A stretch of DNA of 64,000 nucleotides from an uncultured Clostridia bacterium. GTDB taxonomy: Bacteria > Bacillota > Clostridia > Christensenellales > Aristaeellaceae. Of the stretch, positions 44,982 through 54,262 are shown one piece after another (the stretch's first letter is position 1; each line of letters opens with the position of its first letter). Made by a program: the position numbers and the translations under genes. The DNA lies in the NCBI GenBank assembly GCA_945948915.1, contig CAMFCQ010000006.1, positions 1 through 64,000 of the forward strand, given 5' to 3'. The notes below the pieces were generated by a model. The model saw only the letters and a list, made by a program, of their open reading frames with translations. It was not told where the DNA came from and did not search any database.

Positions 44982-45417
44982 CGATATCCTCTTCCTGCAG
45001 CAGCTTCGTCATCTTCACCAGCGTACCGCTTCCCGGCGCAGAAGTCACATGCACGCCGTCCATAAAGGAAAGCATCAATGAAAAGCCCATGCCTGTGCGC
45101 TCCTGATCAGGCTGCGAGGTATAAAACGGCGTCATCGCCTGAGCGACATCCTCAATACCGCAGCCAAAGTCTTCCACTTCGATCTCAACCTTCTGCTCAT
45201 CCAAAGCAGCGCGAAGGAAGATTCTTCCATCCGCCCTCCCCGAATACGCATGCACAACAGCGTTGGTCACCGCCTCGCTGACTGCTGTGCGCACCTCGGA
45301 GACCAGGCTCATCGTCGGACTCAGCTGCATTAAGAACGCACTGATGACCATCCGCGCAAACGCTTCATTCTCTGCAAGCGACAAAAAGCTCAATTCCATC
45401 CGATTGTTCATGCTCAT
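44971..45417 (-). CDS. spoIIAB: Anti-sigma F factor
   Basis: GHKL kinase: EVRTAVSEAVTNAVVHAY, VEDFGCGIEDV, ERTGMGFSLM. Confidence 0.9.
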   Translation of the reverse strand: MSMNNRMELSFLSLAENEAFARMVISAFLMQLSPTMSLVSEVRTAVSEAVTNAVVHAYSGRADGRIFLRAALDEQKVEIEVEDFGCGIEDVAQAMTPFYTSQPDQERTGMGFSLMLSFMDGVHVTSAPGSGTLVKMTKLLQEEDIDAV

Positions 45418-45734
45418 TCCTGCCTTCCCGCATCCTCTTGCGCAATGATCCTGTGCAGTCCTGCCATGCGGAACAGCTTCTCTGTCGGCGGCTTCAAGCC
45501 GCACGCAATGACTGTACCGCCCCTTTCGCGCATGGTTTTGTATCGTCCGATGATCATGCCTACACCGGAGCTGTCCATGAACCCAACATTTTCAAAATTG
45601 AGAACCAGCCTGCGAATCCTTGCATCCTCCAGCAGCGTTTCGATCTCGCCGCGCATCCTGTCCGCTGAACAGTGATCGATTTCTCCGCTCAGATACACGA
45701 TCAACTGATCGCCGCTTTTCCTTGACTTGACCAT
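45414..45734 (-). CDS. spoIIAA: Anti-sigma F factor antagonist
   Basis: STAS domain with FMDSSGVGMIIGRYK. Confidence 0.9.
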   Translation of the reverse strand: MVKSRKSGDQLIVYLSGEIDHCSADRMRGEIETLLEDARIRRLVLNFENVGFMDSSGVGMIIGRYKTMRERGGTVIACGLKPPTEKLFRMAGLHRIIAQEDAGRQE

Positions 45735-45890
45735 GTTCACGCCTCCCCAAGTCCTTTGTGAACCACATGCCCTATATGTATATGAATCACAGCCAAACAA
45801 ATGCCTGTTTTACGCATAGAATTAAGGATTCAGGGCAAAAGAAATGTGATTCACGATGATCAGAACGAAAACGCGGGGAGGCATGCGCGC

Positions 45891-48254
45891 ATGAGCAAGC
45901 GAAAAAAGCGGACTTTGATCGGCATGTCTGTGCTGCTCGCTCTGCTTCTCGTCCTTGCCGCAGCGTTTTTCGTGATCTTTGATGTGCCGAACTGGCAGAG
46001 ACTTGACCCCAGCCGTCTGCACGCTCTGGCGCAAACCTCCTCGCTTTTCGATGCAGACGGTGCGCTGATGAGCGAGCTGCGCGGCGCGGAAAACCGCACG
46101 CTCGTCTCTCTTTCTGAGATTCCGAAACACACACAGCTGGCATTTATCGCTGCTGAGGATCTGCGCTTTTACGCACACAAGGGCATCGATGTTTACCGTA
46201 TATTCGGCGCGCTGAGGAGCAACCTTCGGAGCGGATCGCGTGTTGAGGGCGCAAGCACCATCACCCAGCAACTGGCCAAGCTGACGCACCTGAGCAGCGA
46301 AAAGACCATTCGTAGAAAGCTCGAGGAGATCTCCCTCGCTTTTCAAATCGAGCGTGTATACAGCAAGGATGAGATTCTGGAAATGTATCTGAATACCGTC
46401 TACTTCGGCCGCGGTGCCTATGGCCTTCAGGCAGCAGCGCGCGCCTTTTTCGGCATAGATGTCCGCGACCTTTCGCTTGTTCAGAGCGCCAGCCTCGCTG
46501 CGGCCATCAAAGCGCCTTCCCTCTACGCGCCGCACATGAGTCCGGAGAGCAACAAATCCCGCAGAAACTACATCCTGCAGACCATGCTCGAAAACGGATT
46601 CATCACGCAGGAGGAATATGATGAAGCCACGTCGCACAGCCTCTGGGTGCTGGCTGAACAGGAGGATACGCAGGTATATAGCTGGTATGTGGACGAGGTG
46701 CTGCGCGAGAGCAGCGAACGGCTCGGCCTAACGACGGACGAAGTCATCCGCGGCGGCTTCTCCATTTACACAGCCTACGACGCCCGCTTGCAGAGCATCG
46801 CAGATGAGGTATACGCAAACAGCAGCCTATTCCCCGCAGGAGCATCCGACGGTACGCCCATGCAGAGCGCTATGGCCGTCGTGGATACAAACAGCGGCGC
46901 CGTACGTGCGATGATTGGCGGTCGGGATTATGCCATCAAGCGCGGCCTCAATCGTGCGACGCAGATGCGCCGTCAGCCCGGCTCCGCACTCAAGCCGCTG
47001 GCTGTGTATGGGCCTGCGCTCGAAAAGGGCTACACCACGGCCTCCGTCCTGCTGGATGAAAAGACGAGCTTTGCCGGCGGCTATACGCCCCGCAATGCCG
47101 GTGACCGGTATTACGGCAACGTGACGATGCGCACCGCCGTGCGCAATTCACTGAACACGACGGCAGTGCGCCTGCTCGAGGAAATCGGCATCGACAGTTC
47201 CATCGAATACCTGACCAAGATGGGCATTCCCACGCAGGAGAGCGACAAGAACCTCTCCCTTGCGCTGGGCTCCATGACCTACGGCGTCACGCCTGTCGAA
47301 CTGGCAGCCGCCTATGTACCTTACGCCAACGGAGGCGTGTACCACACGCCGTACTGCGTGGAAAAGATCGTATCCTCCGGCGGCGATGTGGTTTACCAGC
47401 ACACGACGAGCGGCAAGCGCGTCATCTCTGAGCAGAACGCCTATCTGATGACCTCGCTGCTTCAATCCGTCGTCTCCAGCGGAACAGGCACGCGCATGCT
47501 TTCCGCCAACACGCCTGTCGCCGGCAAAACGGGCACGGTCTCCATGAGCGGCGGCAACCGGGATATCTGGATGGCGGCCTACAACACGGAGCTTTCCGTC
47601 ACCGTCTGGATGGGCTTTGATCAAACGGATGCAAAGCACAAGATTCCCAACGGCATTACCGGCGGCAAGAATACCGCATCTGTTGCGGCAGCGTTCTTCA
47701 AAAAGGCCTATACCGACCGGGACAAGCCCAAATTCACTGAACCGGAAGGTCTCGTCTGGCTGACGCTGGACAAGCGAGCCATCACTGCGCGCGGCTCCGT
47801 AATGCTTGCCGACGACACAACGCCCAAGGATTACCGATTCAGCGAGGTCTTCATCGCCAACAACCGGCCATACGCTGTCTCTGACGTCTGGAATGCGCCG
47901 CCAGCGCCGGCATCCTTCTATGTGTCGCACGACGCAGGCGGCTACCCCGAGCTGCACTTCAAAGCAGCCGGAACCGCGCGATACCGCATTCAGCGCGACG
48001 CTGTCGGCGAATCCGTCATTCTGACGGAAATGATCGGCTCTGCGGGACAAAACATCACCTACAGCGACCGCAGCGCAGTGCCCGGTGTGCTCTATACCTA
48101 TCGCGTGATTCCGATCCACGAGGAGCTCCTGCAGCAGGGCGTCTGGCTGGAGGGAAAGCAGGCTGTGCAGCTGGCCCAGGTTGCCTCCTCCTCAAGCGGC
48201 TTCCTCGCCGGGCTGCTCGGATTGATTCCGGCGCTGTCTGTGCAGACACAATAA
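45891..48254 (+). CDS. Class A penicillin-binding protein (PBP1A-like) with C-terminal FN3-like domain
   Basis: Transglycosylase ALIAAEDLRFY-type motif, GASTITQQLAKLTHL, RQPGSALKPLAVYGPAL, KTGT. Confidence 0.93.
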   Translation: MSKRKKRTLIGMSVLLALLLVLAAAFFVIFDVPNWQRLDPSRLHALAQTSSLFDADGALMSELRGAENRTLVSLSEIPKHTQLAFIAAEDLRFYAHKGIDVYRIFGALRSNLRSGSRVEGASTITQQLAKLTHLSSEKTIRRKLEEISLAFQIERVYSKDEILEMYLNTVYFGRGAYGLQAAARAFFGIDVRDLSLVQSASLAAAIKAPSLYAPHMSPESNKSRRNYILQTMLENGFITQEEYDEATSHSLWVLAEQEDTQVYSWYVDEVLRESSERLGLTTDEVIRGGFSIYTAYDARLQSIADEVYANSSLFPAGASDGTPMQSAMAVVDTNSGAVRAMIGGRDYAIKRGLNRATQMRRQPGSALKPLAVYGPALEKGYTTASVLLDEKTSFAGGYTPRNAGDRYYGNVTMRTAVRNSLNTTAVRLLEEIGIDSSIEYLTKMGIPTQESDKNLSLALGSMTYGVTPVELAAAYVPYANGGVYHTPYCVEKIVSSGGDVVYQHTTSGKRVISEQNAYLMTSLLQSVVSSGTGTRMLSANTPVAGKTGTVSMSGGNRDIWMAAYNTELSVTVWMGFDQTDAKHKIPNGITGGKNTASVAAAFFKKAYTDRDKPKFTEPEGLVWLTLDKRAITARGSVMLADDTTPKDYRFSEVFIANNRPYAVSDVWNAPPAPASFYVSHDAGGYPELHFKAAGTARYRIQRDAVGESVILTEMIGSAGQNITYSDRSAVPGVLYTYRVIPIHEELLQQGVWLEGKQAVQLAQVASSSSGFLAGLLGLIPALSVQTQ

Positions 48255-48266
48255 ATGCTCAGGATG

Positions 48267-48306
48267 AAAAAGGCATTGAAGAATTGTGTTTCCTCAATGC
48301 CTTTTT
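48267..48306. terminator. Terminator after the PBP gene
   Basis: AAAAAGGCATTGA ... TCAATGCCTTTTT. Confidence 0.75.
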
Positions 48307-48317
48307 GATATATGCAG

Positions 48318-49010
48318 TTACAGAGTCCTCAGTTCGTCGCGTTTGGCATCGATCATCTCCGGCGTCGCATAATTGAGCGGAGAGAACATGCCCACGCGTG
48401 CTGTGTCCAATCGATCCTTTGCGCGCTCATAGTTTCCGTTTTCGATGTCGTACAGCGCCAGGAAGTAGTTGGTATCGATGGCCTTGGGCTTCAGGGCAAT
48501 CGCTTTGTCAAAGTAAACCTTCGCCGTCTCCTTGTCGCCCACGAGCCGGTAATACGTCTGAGCAAGGTTGTCCAGGAACACCGGATCTTCTTCGTCGTAT
48601 TCAATCGCTTCCTTGTTGAAGCGGATCGCCTCCTCTGCGTCGCCCTGCTCTATCTTCAGATAGCCGATGATGGAGTACAGCGTGCCGTTCTTGGTGTGGC
48701 GGAACTCGTCGTCGAGAATCTCCATGGCGCGGTCGAGATGGCCCTTCTGCCAGAGGATGATCGCATAATTGATGTGAAGATCGGTCTTCTCTTTCGCATC
48801 CAGCGGCATCTTCTCCATCTTCTTGAGCACTTCCAGCGCCTTATCAAACTGGCTGGTGCGGATCAGCAGCACGCTGTATCCGCGCAGCAGACGCGGTTTG
48901 TCCATCCCCTTGGCGTACGCCTCGTCATATAGCTGAAGCGCCGTCCTGTAATCTCCCTTGCTGTGCGCGGTCAGCGCCTTGTTGCCGGCCATGTTGCCCA
49001 TAAAGCTCAT
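48318..49010 (-). CDS. Tetratricopeptide-repeat protein
   Basis: Several TPR-like repeats (DYRTALQLYDEAYAKG..., QFDKALEVLKKME..., DAEEAIRFNKEAIEYDEEDPVFL). Confidence 0.8.
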   Translation of the reverse strand: MSFMGNMAGNKALTAHSKGDYRTALQLYDEAYAKGMDKPRLLRGYSVLLIRTSQFDKALEVLKKMEKMPLDAKEKTDLHINYAIILWQKGHLDRAMEILDDEFRHTKNGTLYSIIGYLKIEQGDAEEAIRFNKEAIEYDEEDPVFLDNLAQTYYRLVGDKETAKVYFDKAIALKPKAIDTNYFLALYDIENGNYERAKDRLDTARVGMFSPLNYATPEMIDAKRDELRTL

Positions 49011-50182
49011 TGCAGTTCTTCCTCCTGAATCCTTAATCTCGTTTCCCGTTCCTGTTTTCTGTGCAGCCGATCAATCCGCCTGCGGATCAGCGCCACCTGC
49101 TGTTCATCCGTGCCCCAGAGAGGCGCTGTATTCAGCGCATAGCGCAGTGCGCCGTTGGCATACAATAGCGCGCGCTTGTTGTCCTTTGCCATATGCTCGT
49201 AGTACTTCGCCAGCTCAATGTACGGCCAGACGCCGCCTGCACCCTGCGCAATCATGTGCTGGCAGCTCTCGATGACTTCGGCCCATTCCTTTTCCTTTTT
49301 GTAGCTGGCAGCCAGATGCATGTGCGCCTGCGCGGACAGTGTGCTTCGTCCGAGAATCCTGAAACAGGTTCTCGCCTGCAGCGTTCTGCCGCCGCGCATG
49401 AGCGTTCTGCCCACGCCGAAAAGATCCTCCGGATGTTCGAGCGTTTCCGGTGCCCGGAATGCCGAGCACAGATGGCCCGTCAGACAGGCCAGGCTCTTTA
49501 CGTCGTCAAAGTTGTGCCGCAGCACATCCTCCAGCAGGGCAAACTCCTTCGTGCGCACATAATCAAAGTATCGCTGCGGCACCTGCGCGCCCGGCAGATC
49601 GTCATGGCGCGGCTGGCCGAGCACCGCCTCCTCAAGCGTTGCCAGATTACAGCGCTTCAGGCGCAGCTTGTACACGCGCCGCGCGGCGTGCAGCAGATCC
49701 AGATGCGGCATCTGCGTTACAGGCAGACGGATGCGGCTGAGAACCATACGCGACTCCAGCAGCGGCAGGTCAAACGTCTTGCCGTTGAAGGTGACGACCG
49801 TGTCCGCCTTTCGAAGCAGTGCCGCAATCTCTTCAAGCATCGCCGCTTCCTCGCTGTAATCGCGCATAACATACTGCCGGATGACCATGCCGCGCCCGTC
49901 GATGAAGCCCACGCCAATCTCAAAGGCTACTGTGCCTGCGCCGCCGCTCAGTCCCGTCGTCTCCGTATCCAGAAACAGCACGCGGCGAATATCCCAGCTT
50001 TCGCCGGCAAAGAGCGGATCGCACGCGCGGATTTCATCAAGCGTCGTATACTCAATCCCGCAAAGCTGCTCAAGCGGCACGATCTGCTCCCGGCAGAAAA
50101 ACGGTTCCTCTTTGATCTCCGGCGCGGGCTTGGGCACTGCAGGCTTGCTCACCCCCATGAGCCTCTCGCGTAGATTTCTCAT
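49007..50182 (-). CDS. YprB/MrfB-like ribonuclease H-fold exonuclease
   Basis: LFLDTETTGLSGGAGTVAFEIGVGF; TFNGKTFDLPLLESRM; HNFDDVKSLACL. Confidence 0.88.
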   Translation of the reverse strand: MRNLRERLMGVSKPAVPKPAPEIKEEPFFCREQIVPLEQLCGIEYTTLDEIRACDPLFAGESWDIRRVLFLDTETTGLSGGAGTVAFEIGVGFIDGRGMVIRQYVMRDYSEEAAMLEEIAALLRKADTVVTFNGKTFDLPLLESRMVLSRIRLPVTQMPHLDLLHAARRVYKLRLKRCNLATLEEAVLGQPRHDDLPGAQVPQRYFDYVRTKEFALLEDVLRHNFDDVKSLACLTGHLCSAFRAPETLEHPEDLFGVGRTLMRGGRTLQARTCFRILGRSTLSAQAHMHLAASYKKEKEWAEVIESCQHMIAQGAGGVWPYIELAKYYEHMAKDNKRALLYANGALRYALNTAPLWGTDEQQVALIRRRIDRLHRKQERETRLRIQEEELQ

Positions 50183-52449
50183 AGCGCCATCAGCCTTTCA
50201 GTCAGCAAAAGCGCCGTCTGCTTGCCGCGTTCACCCACCTCAGCCCGCGGACCGACACACGACGGACAGCCCGACTCACATGGGCAGGCCTTGAGCAGCG
50301 CATGTACGTCGCTGAAAATCAGGCTGCGCATGCCGTATACGCGCTCACTCAAGCCGATGCCGCCGGCATAGTTGTCAAAGACAAGGATCGTCGGCAGCTT
50401 GGTGAACGGATCGCGCACCCTGTACTGCACGCAGATATCGCTCGGCGAGCACATCAGATACAGCGGGATGATCTGCCGCAAAGCATTGGCGATGCCCAGC
50501 ATGCCGCCCTGCAGGTCGTCCATGGACAGCCCGCCGGTCAGATGCTCATCCAGCGCCCACCAGCAGGCGTTTGTCGGCATCTCCAATTCCGGCAGATCGA
50601 CCGGACCGAAGCCCAGCGTCTCCTGGGTATCCAGCTTGAACTTCTTGAACATCGTCACCAGCCAGGTAACCAGCACTTCACCATAGGCCATCGTGCCCGT
50701 CCCCAGAGGCTGCTTCCTGAGCACATCGAGCACCTTCACGCTGGTATTGAGGTCGGCGTCGGTATAATAATCCACGTTCACGCTGCGGACATAGGCTTTC
50801 TTTTCGGTGAAATCGAGCTTCTCCACCTGGAACTGCTGGCCTTCGTGCATGTAGATCGCGTGCTCATGCAAAAGCATCGGAACGGTATATCGGTCCATCT
50901 CGCCGATGACATTGTGATGCGCGGGATTCGTGATGTCGATGATGACAAAATTCTCGCTGGTGACGGACCGCAGCGACAGGTCAGCAGCCGGGAATTCCTC
51001 TGCCATCCAGTAATACCGGCCGCCCGTCAGATGCAGTATCTGTTCCTCACACAGATAGCCCAGCAGCTCCTGCGTGGAAACGCCGTCAGCGTATCGTTCC
51101 CCCTTCTCAAAGGGCAGCTCATATGCCGCGCACTTGACGTGATTGAGAAGCACATACAGGTTGTCCGGGTGCACCAGCGCGTTTTCAGGAGAATGCCCAA
51201 AGAAGTACTCCGGATGTGTGACGACATACTGATCCAATGCAGAAGAAGACGCCACTATGACCGTCAGCGCCGTATTTTTGCGCCGGCCCGCGCGTCCCGC
51301 TTCCTGCCAGGTGCTGGCAATCGAGCCTGGATAGCCGCACATCACGCACGCGTCAAGCTGGCCGATGTCGATGCCGAGCTCCAGCGCATTGGTCGAGACG
51401 ACGGCACGGATTTCTCCCTTACGCAGCCCCCGCTCGATCTCGCGCCGCAGCGTGGGCAGATAGCCGCCGCGATAGCCGCGCACGCGTCCTGCGTTGCCCA
51501 GCGGGTCGCGCACGCGCTCCTTCAGATGGCGCGTAAGCACCTCGACCGTCAGCCGTGACTTGCCAAAGACAATGGTCGGGATGTCGTTGTCCACCAGCAT
51601 GGACGCGATGCGGAGTGTCTCCTGCAGCACAGACTTGCGCACGCCAAGCTGGCGGTTGACCACCGGTGGATTATAAAATACAATGTGCTTTTCGCCGCTT
51701 GCCGCTCCGCTTTGATCAATCAGCTCCACCGGACGGCCAATGAGCGTCCGTGCCAGCTCAGCAGGGTTGGCGATCGTTGCAGAGCAGCAGATGAACTGCG
51801 GATTGGAACCATAGAACCGGCACAGGCGCAGCAGCCTGCGGATGACGTTGGCCAGATTGGAGCCGAACACGCCGCGATAGGCATGAATCTCGTCGATGAC
51901 GATGTAGCGCAGATTTTCAAACAGCTTGACCCATTTGGTATGATGCGGCAGGATGCCGGAGTGCAGCATATCCGGATTGGTGACGACGATGTGTCCGGCC
52001 TGACGGACCTGACGGCGCGCCGCCGCGGGCGTATCGCCGTCATAGGTGTAGGTCTTTACGTCCACGCCCATCGCCTCGATCAGCTCGTAAAGCTCCGATA
52101 CCTGATCGGCGGACAGCGCCTTTGTCGGGAAGAGATACAGCGCCCGCGCATCCGGCTCATGCAGGATCGTATTGAGCACCGGGAGATTGTAGCACATCGT
52201 CTTTCCGGAGGCCGTCGGCGTGACGACGCAGAGATCCTTATGCTGCGCCGCCAGATCAAACGCCTGACGCTGATGGCTGTACAGCCGGTATACGCCGCGT
52301 TTTTGCAAGACTGGCGCAATGCGGCTGTCCATTTCCGGCGGAAAATCCTCATAGATCGCCTCCCGCGCCGGGATCGTCTCCCAATGCGTGACGTTTTCCA
52401 TGAACGCCGTCGTATTCTTCAGCCTGTCCAGAAGCTGTTCAAGGTTCAT
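50179..52449 (-). CDS. YprA/MrfA-like DEAD/H-box helicase with C-terminal Cys cluster
   Basis: TPTASGKTMCYNLPVL, IDEIHAYRGVFGSN, QEAGRAGRR, CPCESGCPSCVGP. Confidence 0.92.
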   Translation of the reverse strand: MNLEQLLDRLKNTTAFMENVTHWETIPAREAIYEDFPPEMDSRIAPVLQKRGVYRLYSHQRQAFDLAAQHKDLCVVTPTASGKTMCYNLPVLNTILHEPDARALYLFPTKALSADQVSELYELIEAMGVDVKTYTYDGDTPAAARRQVRQAGHIVVTNPDMLHSGILPHHTKWVKLFENLRYIVIDEIHAYRGVFGSNLANVIRRLLRLCRFYGSNPQFICCSATIANPAELARTLIGRPVELIDQSGAASGEKHIVFYNPPVVNRQLGVRKSVLQETLRIASMLVDNDIPTIVFGKSRLTVEVLTRHLKERVRDPLGNAGRVRGYRGGYLPTLRREIERGLRKGEIRAVVSTNALELGIDIGQLDACVMCGYPGSIASTWQEAGRAGRRKNTALTVIVASSSALDQYVVTHPEYFFGHSPENALVHPDNLYVLLNHVKCAAYELPFEKGERYADGVSTQELLGYLCEEQILHLTGGRYYWMAEEFPAADLSLRSVTSENFVIIDITNPAHHNVIGEMDRYTVPMLLHEHAIYMHEGQQFQVEKLDFTEKKAYVRSVNVDYYTDADLNTSVKVLDVLRKQPLGTGTMAYGEVLVTWLVTMFKKFKLDTQETLGFGPVDLPELEMPTNACWWALDEHLTGGLSMDDLQGGMLGIANALRQIIPLYLMCSPSDICVQYRVRDPFTKLPTILVFDNYAGGIGLSERVYGMRSLIFSDVHALLKACPCESGCPSCVGPRAEVGERGKQTALLLTERLMAL

Positions 52450-53995
52450 GTGTATTTCCTCCCGAATCGAAGCGCTGCGCGCGCAGGCGGCTCAGGCCGA
52501 GCGCGCAAACGGAGAAATAGGTCGCAATCAGGATTGGCTGCGTGACGTTGATGAGCATGACAATGCTGTACGCGAAGACCGACGCAAACGCGCCGCAAAT
52601 CAGCTGATCACGCCCCGCATGGCACAGAAGCGTCACCAGCATGGAGACGTAGAACAGGACAAAGGCGGTCATGCCCAGCACACCGCAGGTCAGAAGCATC
52701 TGAAGGGGCTGGCAATGCGGATCATTGAAGACGCCTCCGCGCAGCATGGTCGGATCATCAAAATACGGCGTGAGCACGCGCAGTGTCAGCTCCATGCCCG
52801 CGCCGAAGAGCTTCTGTGCAAGCCCGGCGTCGGCAAACGCGCGCATCGATCGTATCCAGGGAAATCCGCGCTGTGAACCCCAATGATCGTCAAATCTCAA
52901 AATAGCAGCTGCCTCACCCAGGTTCTTCTCCGTATCGATCAATGAAAAGTAAACCATCGTGCCCAGCAGCAGGAGCACCACAATTGCAAAGCACGTCAGC
53001 AGCACCGCTGCCATCCTTCTCCGGTCAGGCGCCTTTTTTCCGCAGCGCTCAAGATACAGACAGATCGCTGCCAGCACGAGCAGCAAAACGCAGAGCATCT
53101 CTCCGGCATGCAGATGATAAACAAGTTCAGGCAGACCGGTGATCCTGGGCTTAAAAGCGCTGTGCTTGAGCAGTACATGTCCAGTCGGCATTGCCGCGCA
53201 GGCCGCTGCCCAGAGCGCCAGCGCGCGGGCCATCTCCGAAAACCTTCCGCAGGAGACCAGCAGCAGTGCAAAACACGCCAGATGGATGCCTGCCAGTGCA
53301 CTGTCCGTGCGCGACACCATCCCGCCCAGGGCGATCACACAGGCGCACGCCAGCCCGAACGCACGCATGCTCCTCTTCTGCGAGAAGATAAACTGTCCGC
53401 CCGCGAGCGGAAACAGGATCACCAGATAGGTGCCAAAGAAGTCATAGTTGCCGATCGTGGACAGAAATAACGTCTTCTGTTCCTTCTTGATCCGCGCATA
53501 GAATCCCAGCGGATCAACGCCCATCGCATTGAGCAGTCCCAACAGCGCAACAGCCGTCGCGCAGAGCACAATGGGTACAATCAGCTGTCCGCAGCCTTTT
53601 CCCTCGCTGATGACGAAGAACGCCGCTCCGCAGCAGAGCATGAAAATGAGACCGCAGTAACGCCCCTCGCTGCCGTCAAGCGTTGCGGATTCAAACCCCG
53701 TTCGTGCGCAGGCTATCACGCAGCACAACAGAAAAAGAAGCATCAGCATCCTGTTCAGCCTGCCCGGATGTCTCATCTGCTTTTCATTTCCACGCCCGGG
53801 CAGCATTGCCGCAGCCATCAACAGCGCAAGCCCCGGCACAATCCGGCAGACCGTCTCGACCTTGAAACGGTTGATATCAAAGAATGCATTTCGAAAGAGC
53901 AGCGGAAGCACACACAACATAAACGCTGCGCATATCATCGAGACCAGCTCAGGAAGCCGCCTCTTCATCTGCTTGATTGCTTCCAGTCGAACCAT
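52439..53995 (-). CDS. O-antigen ligase-like polytopic membrane protein
   Basis: Many TMs; SEGRYCGLIFML, FNDPHCQPLQMLLTCGVLGMTAF typical Wzy/WaaL pattern. Confidence 0.7.
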   Translation of the reverse strand: MVRLEAIKQMKRRLPELVSMICAAFMLCVLPLLFRNAFFDINRFKVETVCRIVPGLALLMAAAMLPGRGNEKQMRHPGRLNRMLMLLFLLCCVIACARTGFESATLDGSEGRYCGLIFMLCCGAAFFVISEGKGCGQLIVPIVLCATAVALLGLLNAMGVDPLGFYARIKKEQKTLFLSTIGNYDFFGTYLVILFPLAGGQFIFSQKRSMRAFGLACACVIALGGMVSRTDSALAGIHLACFALLLVSCGRFSEMARALALWAAACAAMPTGHVLLKHSAFKPRITGLPELVYHLHAGEMLCVLLLVLAAICLYLERCGKKAPDRRRMAAVLLTCFAIVVLLLLGTMVYFSLIDTEKNLGEAAAILRFDDHWGSQRGFPWIRSMRAFADAGLAQKLFGAGMELTLRVLTPYFDDPTMLRGGVFNDPHCQPLQMLLTCGVLGMTAFVLFYVSMLVTLLCHAGRDQLICGAFASVFAYSIVMLINVTQPILIATYFSVCALGLSRLRAQRFDSGGNTHEP

Positions 53996-54226
53996 GTTTC
54001 AGCCCTTCATTTTACGATGTGAATCATTCCGTGAAGCTTCGTTCCCGGGCACGGAGCGACGGGATTGATATCACTTTGCCGGTGTTGCAGCCGACACCAC
54101 ACCAGTTTAGATTCTATCTTATTGTAAAGCATCTGTGCGCGCTGTGCAAGTACATCTTCATGCAAATCAAGATGCAGGCGGTTTCGCATCCTGTTCTATT
54201 CAGTATGGCTCAAAACCCTTGATGCA

Positions 54227-54262
54227 GACAGCAAAGGCGGGCATCTGCCCGCCTTTGCTGTC
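54227..54262 (-). terminator. Terminator of ctsR-clpC
   Basis: GACAGCAAAGGCGGGCA/TGCCCGCCTTTGCTGTC overlapping the clpC stop. Confidence 0.75.
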
